Source of the DNA: Acidobacteriota bacterium
GTDB lineage: Bacteria; Acidobacteriota; Blastocatellia; Pyrinomonadales; Pyrinomonadaceae
NCBI GenBank assembly: GCA_003222935.1
Contig: QHXL01000070.1
Coordinates: 503-8,998, forward strand
Direction of reading: 5' to 3'
Length of the DNA: 8,496 nucleotides
A program made the position numbers and the translations under genes. The number at the start of each line of letters is the position of its first letter. Position 1 is the first letter of the stretch. Shown piece by piece: positions 8,088 to 8,496 of this stretch. The notes under the pieces are model-generated. The model saw only the letters and a program-made list of their open reading frames with translations, did not search any database and had not been told where the DNA came from.

Positions 8088-8496
8088 TTAAACCGTCGCA
8101 GAAGTGAGATTTGATTGAACTCGCTGCGATGCGTAGCTCACAAACGACTTGAACAAGCGTTGTGAAAAAGGATCTTCTTTCCAGCCCAATTCTGGATGCC
8201 ACTGAACTGCCACTACGAATCGATCGTCGCGAGGATCCTCGAGCGCTTCGACCAGTCCATCTGCTGACCAGGCAATCGGCACCAGGTTTTCGCCGATTGA
8301 ATCAACGGCCTGGTGATGATGACTGTTTACCAACAAATCGTTGGTCGTACTCAGTTTGCCAAACCGACTAGCCGATTCAAGTTTGACGTTATGAGACGCT
8401 CGATCGCGAGGTGCGCCCTGTTCGTGTTTGATGGCGCCGGCTACTTGCGAAGGAATGTCTTGAACTAACGTTCCACCCCGCGAGACGTTGAGTACT
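8088..8496 (-). CDS. Gamma-glutamyl-gamma-aminobutyrate hydrolase family (peptidase C26, class I glutamine amidotransferase-like), 5' end missing
   Basis: The frame is open to the right edge, leaving 136 residues of the C-terminal half. The fragment starts VLNVSRGGTLVQDIPSQ, the stretch that directly follows the nucleophilic Cys in this family, so that Cys should lie just a few residues beyond the window. LLVNSHHHQAV and the terminal FVVAVQWHPE are the other hallmarks; H and E of WHPE complete the Cys-His-Glu triad. PuuD-type members cut gamma-glutamyl amide bonds such as gamma-glutamyl-GABA, while relatives act on other gamma-glutamyl substrates. Placement upstream of an SDR and NamZ could mean a role with peptidoglycan-derived gamma-D-glutamyl peptides, but this is inference. 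No spermidine or putrescine genes are visible to support a true PuuD role. Confidence 0.88.
   Translation of the reverse strand, partial: VLNVSRGGTLVQDIPSQVAGAIKHEQGAPRDRASHNVKLESASRFGKLSTTNDLLVNSHHHQAVDSIGENLVPIAWSADGLVEALEDPRDDRFVVAVQWHPELGWKEDPFSQRLFKSFVSYASQRVQSNLTSATV

Overview
The window looks like chromosomal housekeeping DNA from a Gram-negative bacterium, most likely an Acidobacteriota member of the Blastocatellia type. This placement is an inference from remembered gene content: a fused LptF-LptG permease, a small four-helix PGAGH membrane protein next to recO, and an AdoHcy hydrolase of the short class. Base composition is near balanced and looks even throughout. No IS element, prophage, tRNA or CRISPR array was seen.

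Layout. Positions 1-2126 (+ strand) carry the 3' part of metK and a complete ahcY, 29 bases apart. Together they make S-adenosylmethionine and remove the S-adenosylhomocysteine left after methylation. Positions 2127-2269 form a convergent intergenic region with three GC-rich hairpins, built from a tandem repeat and bounded by a 31-bp inverted repeat. This looks like a two-way terminator.

Everything from 2270 to the right edge lies on the - strand. In transcription order, the first cluster is a class I glutamine-amidotransferase-like hydrolase (C26 family, cut by the window edge), a FabG-like SDR, and a NamZ/DUF1343 exo-N-acetylmuramidase without a signal peptide. A 122-base gap follows. The second cluster is a PGAGH membrane protein (DUF6677-like), a 55-residue two-helix membrane protein overlapping it by four bases (GTGA), recO, and a 766-residue LptF-LptG fusion. 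Spacings inside the second cluster are -4, 9 and 7 bases, so it is almost certainly one operon. It ties envelope functions (LPS export and two unknown membrane proteins) to a DNA repair gene.

The items most worth following are the unannotated 55-residue membrane protein, the terminator/repeat array, the LptF-LptG fusion, and the apparently cytosolic NamZ with its SDR and C26 partners. No wholly new system is evident; most genes belong to recognisable families.
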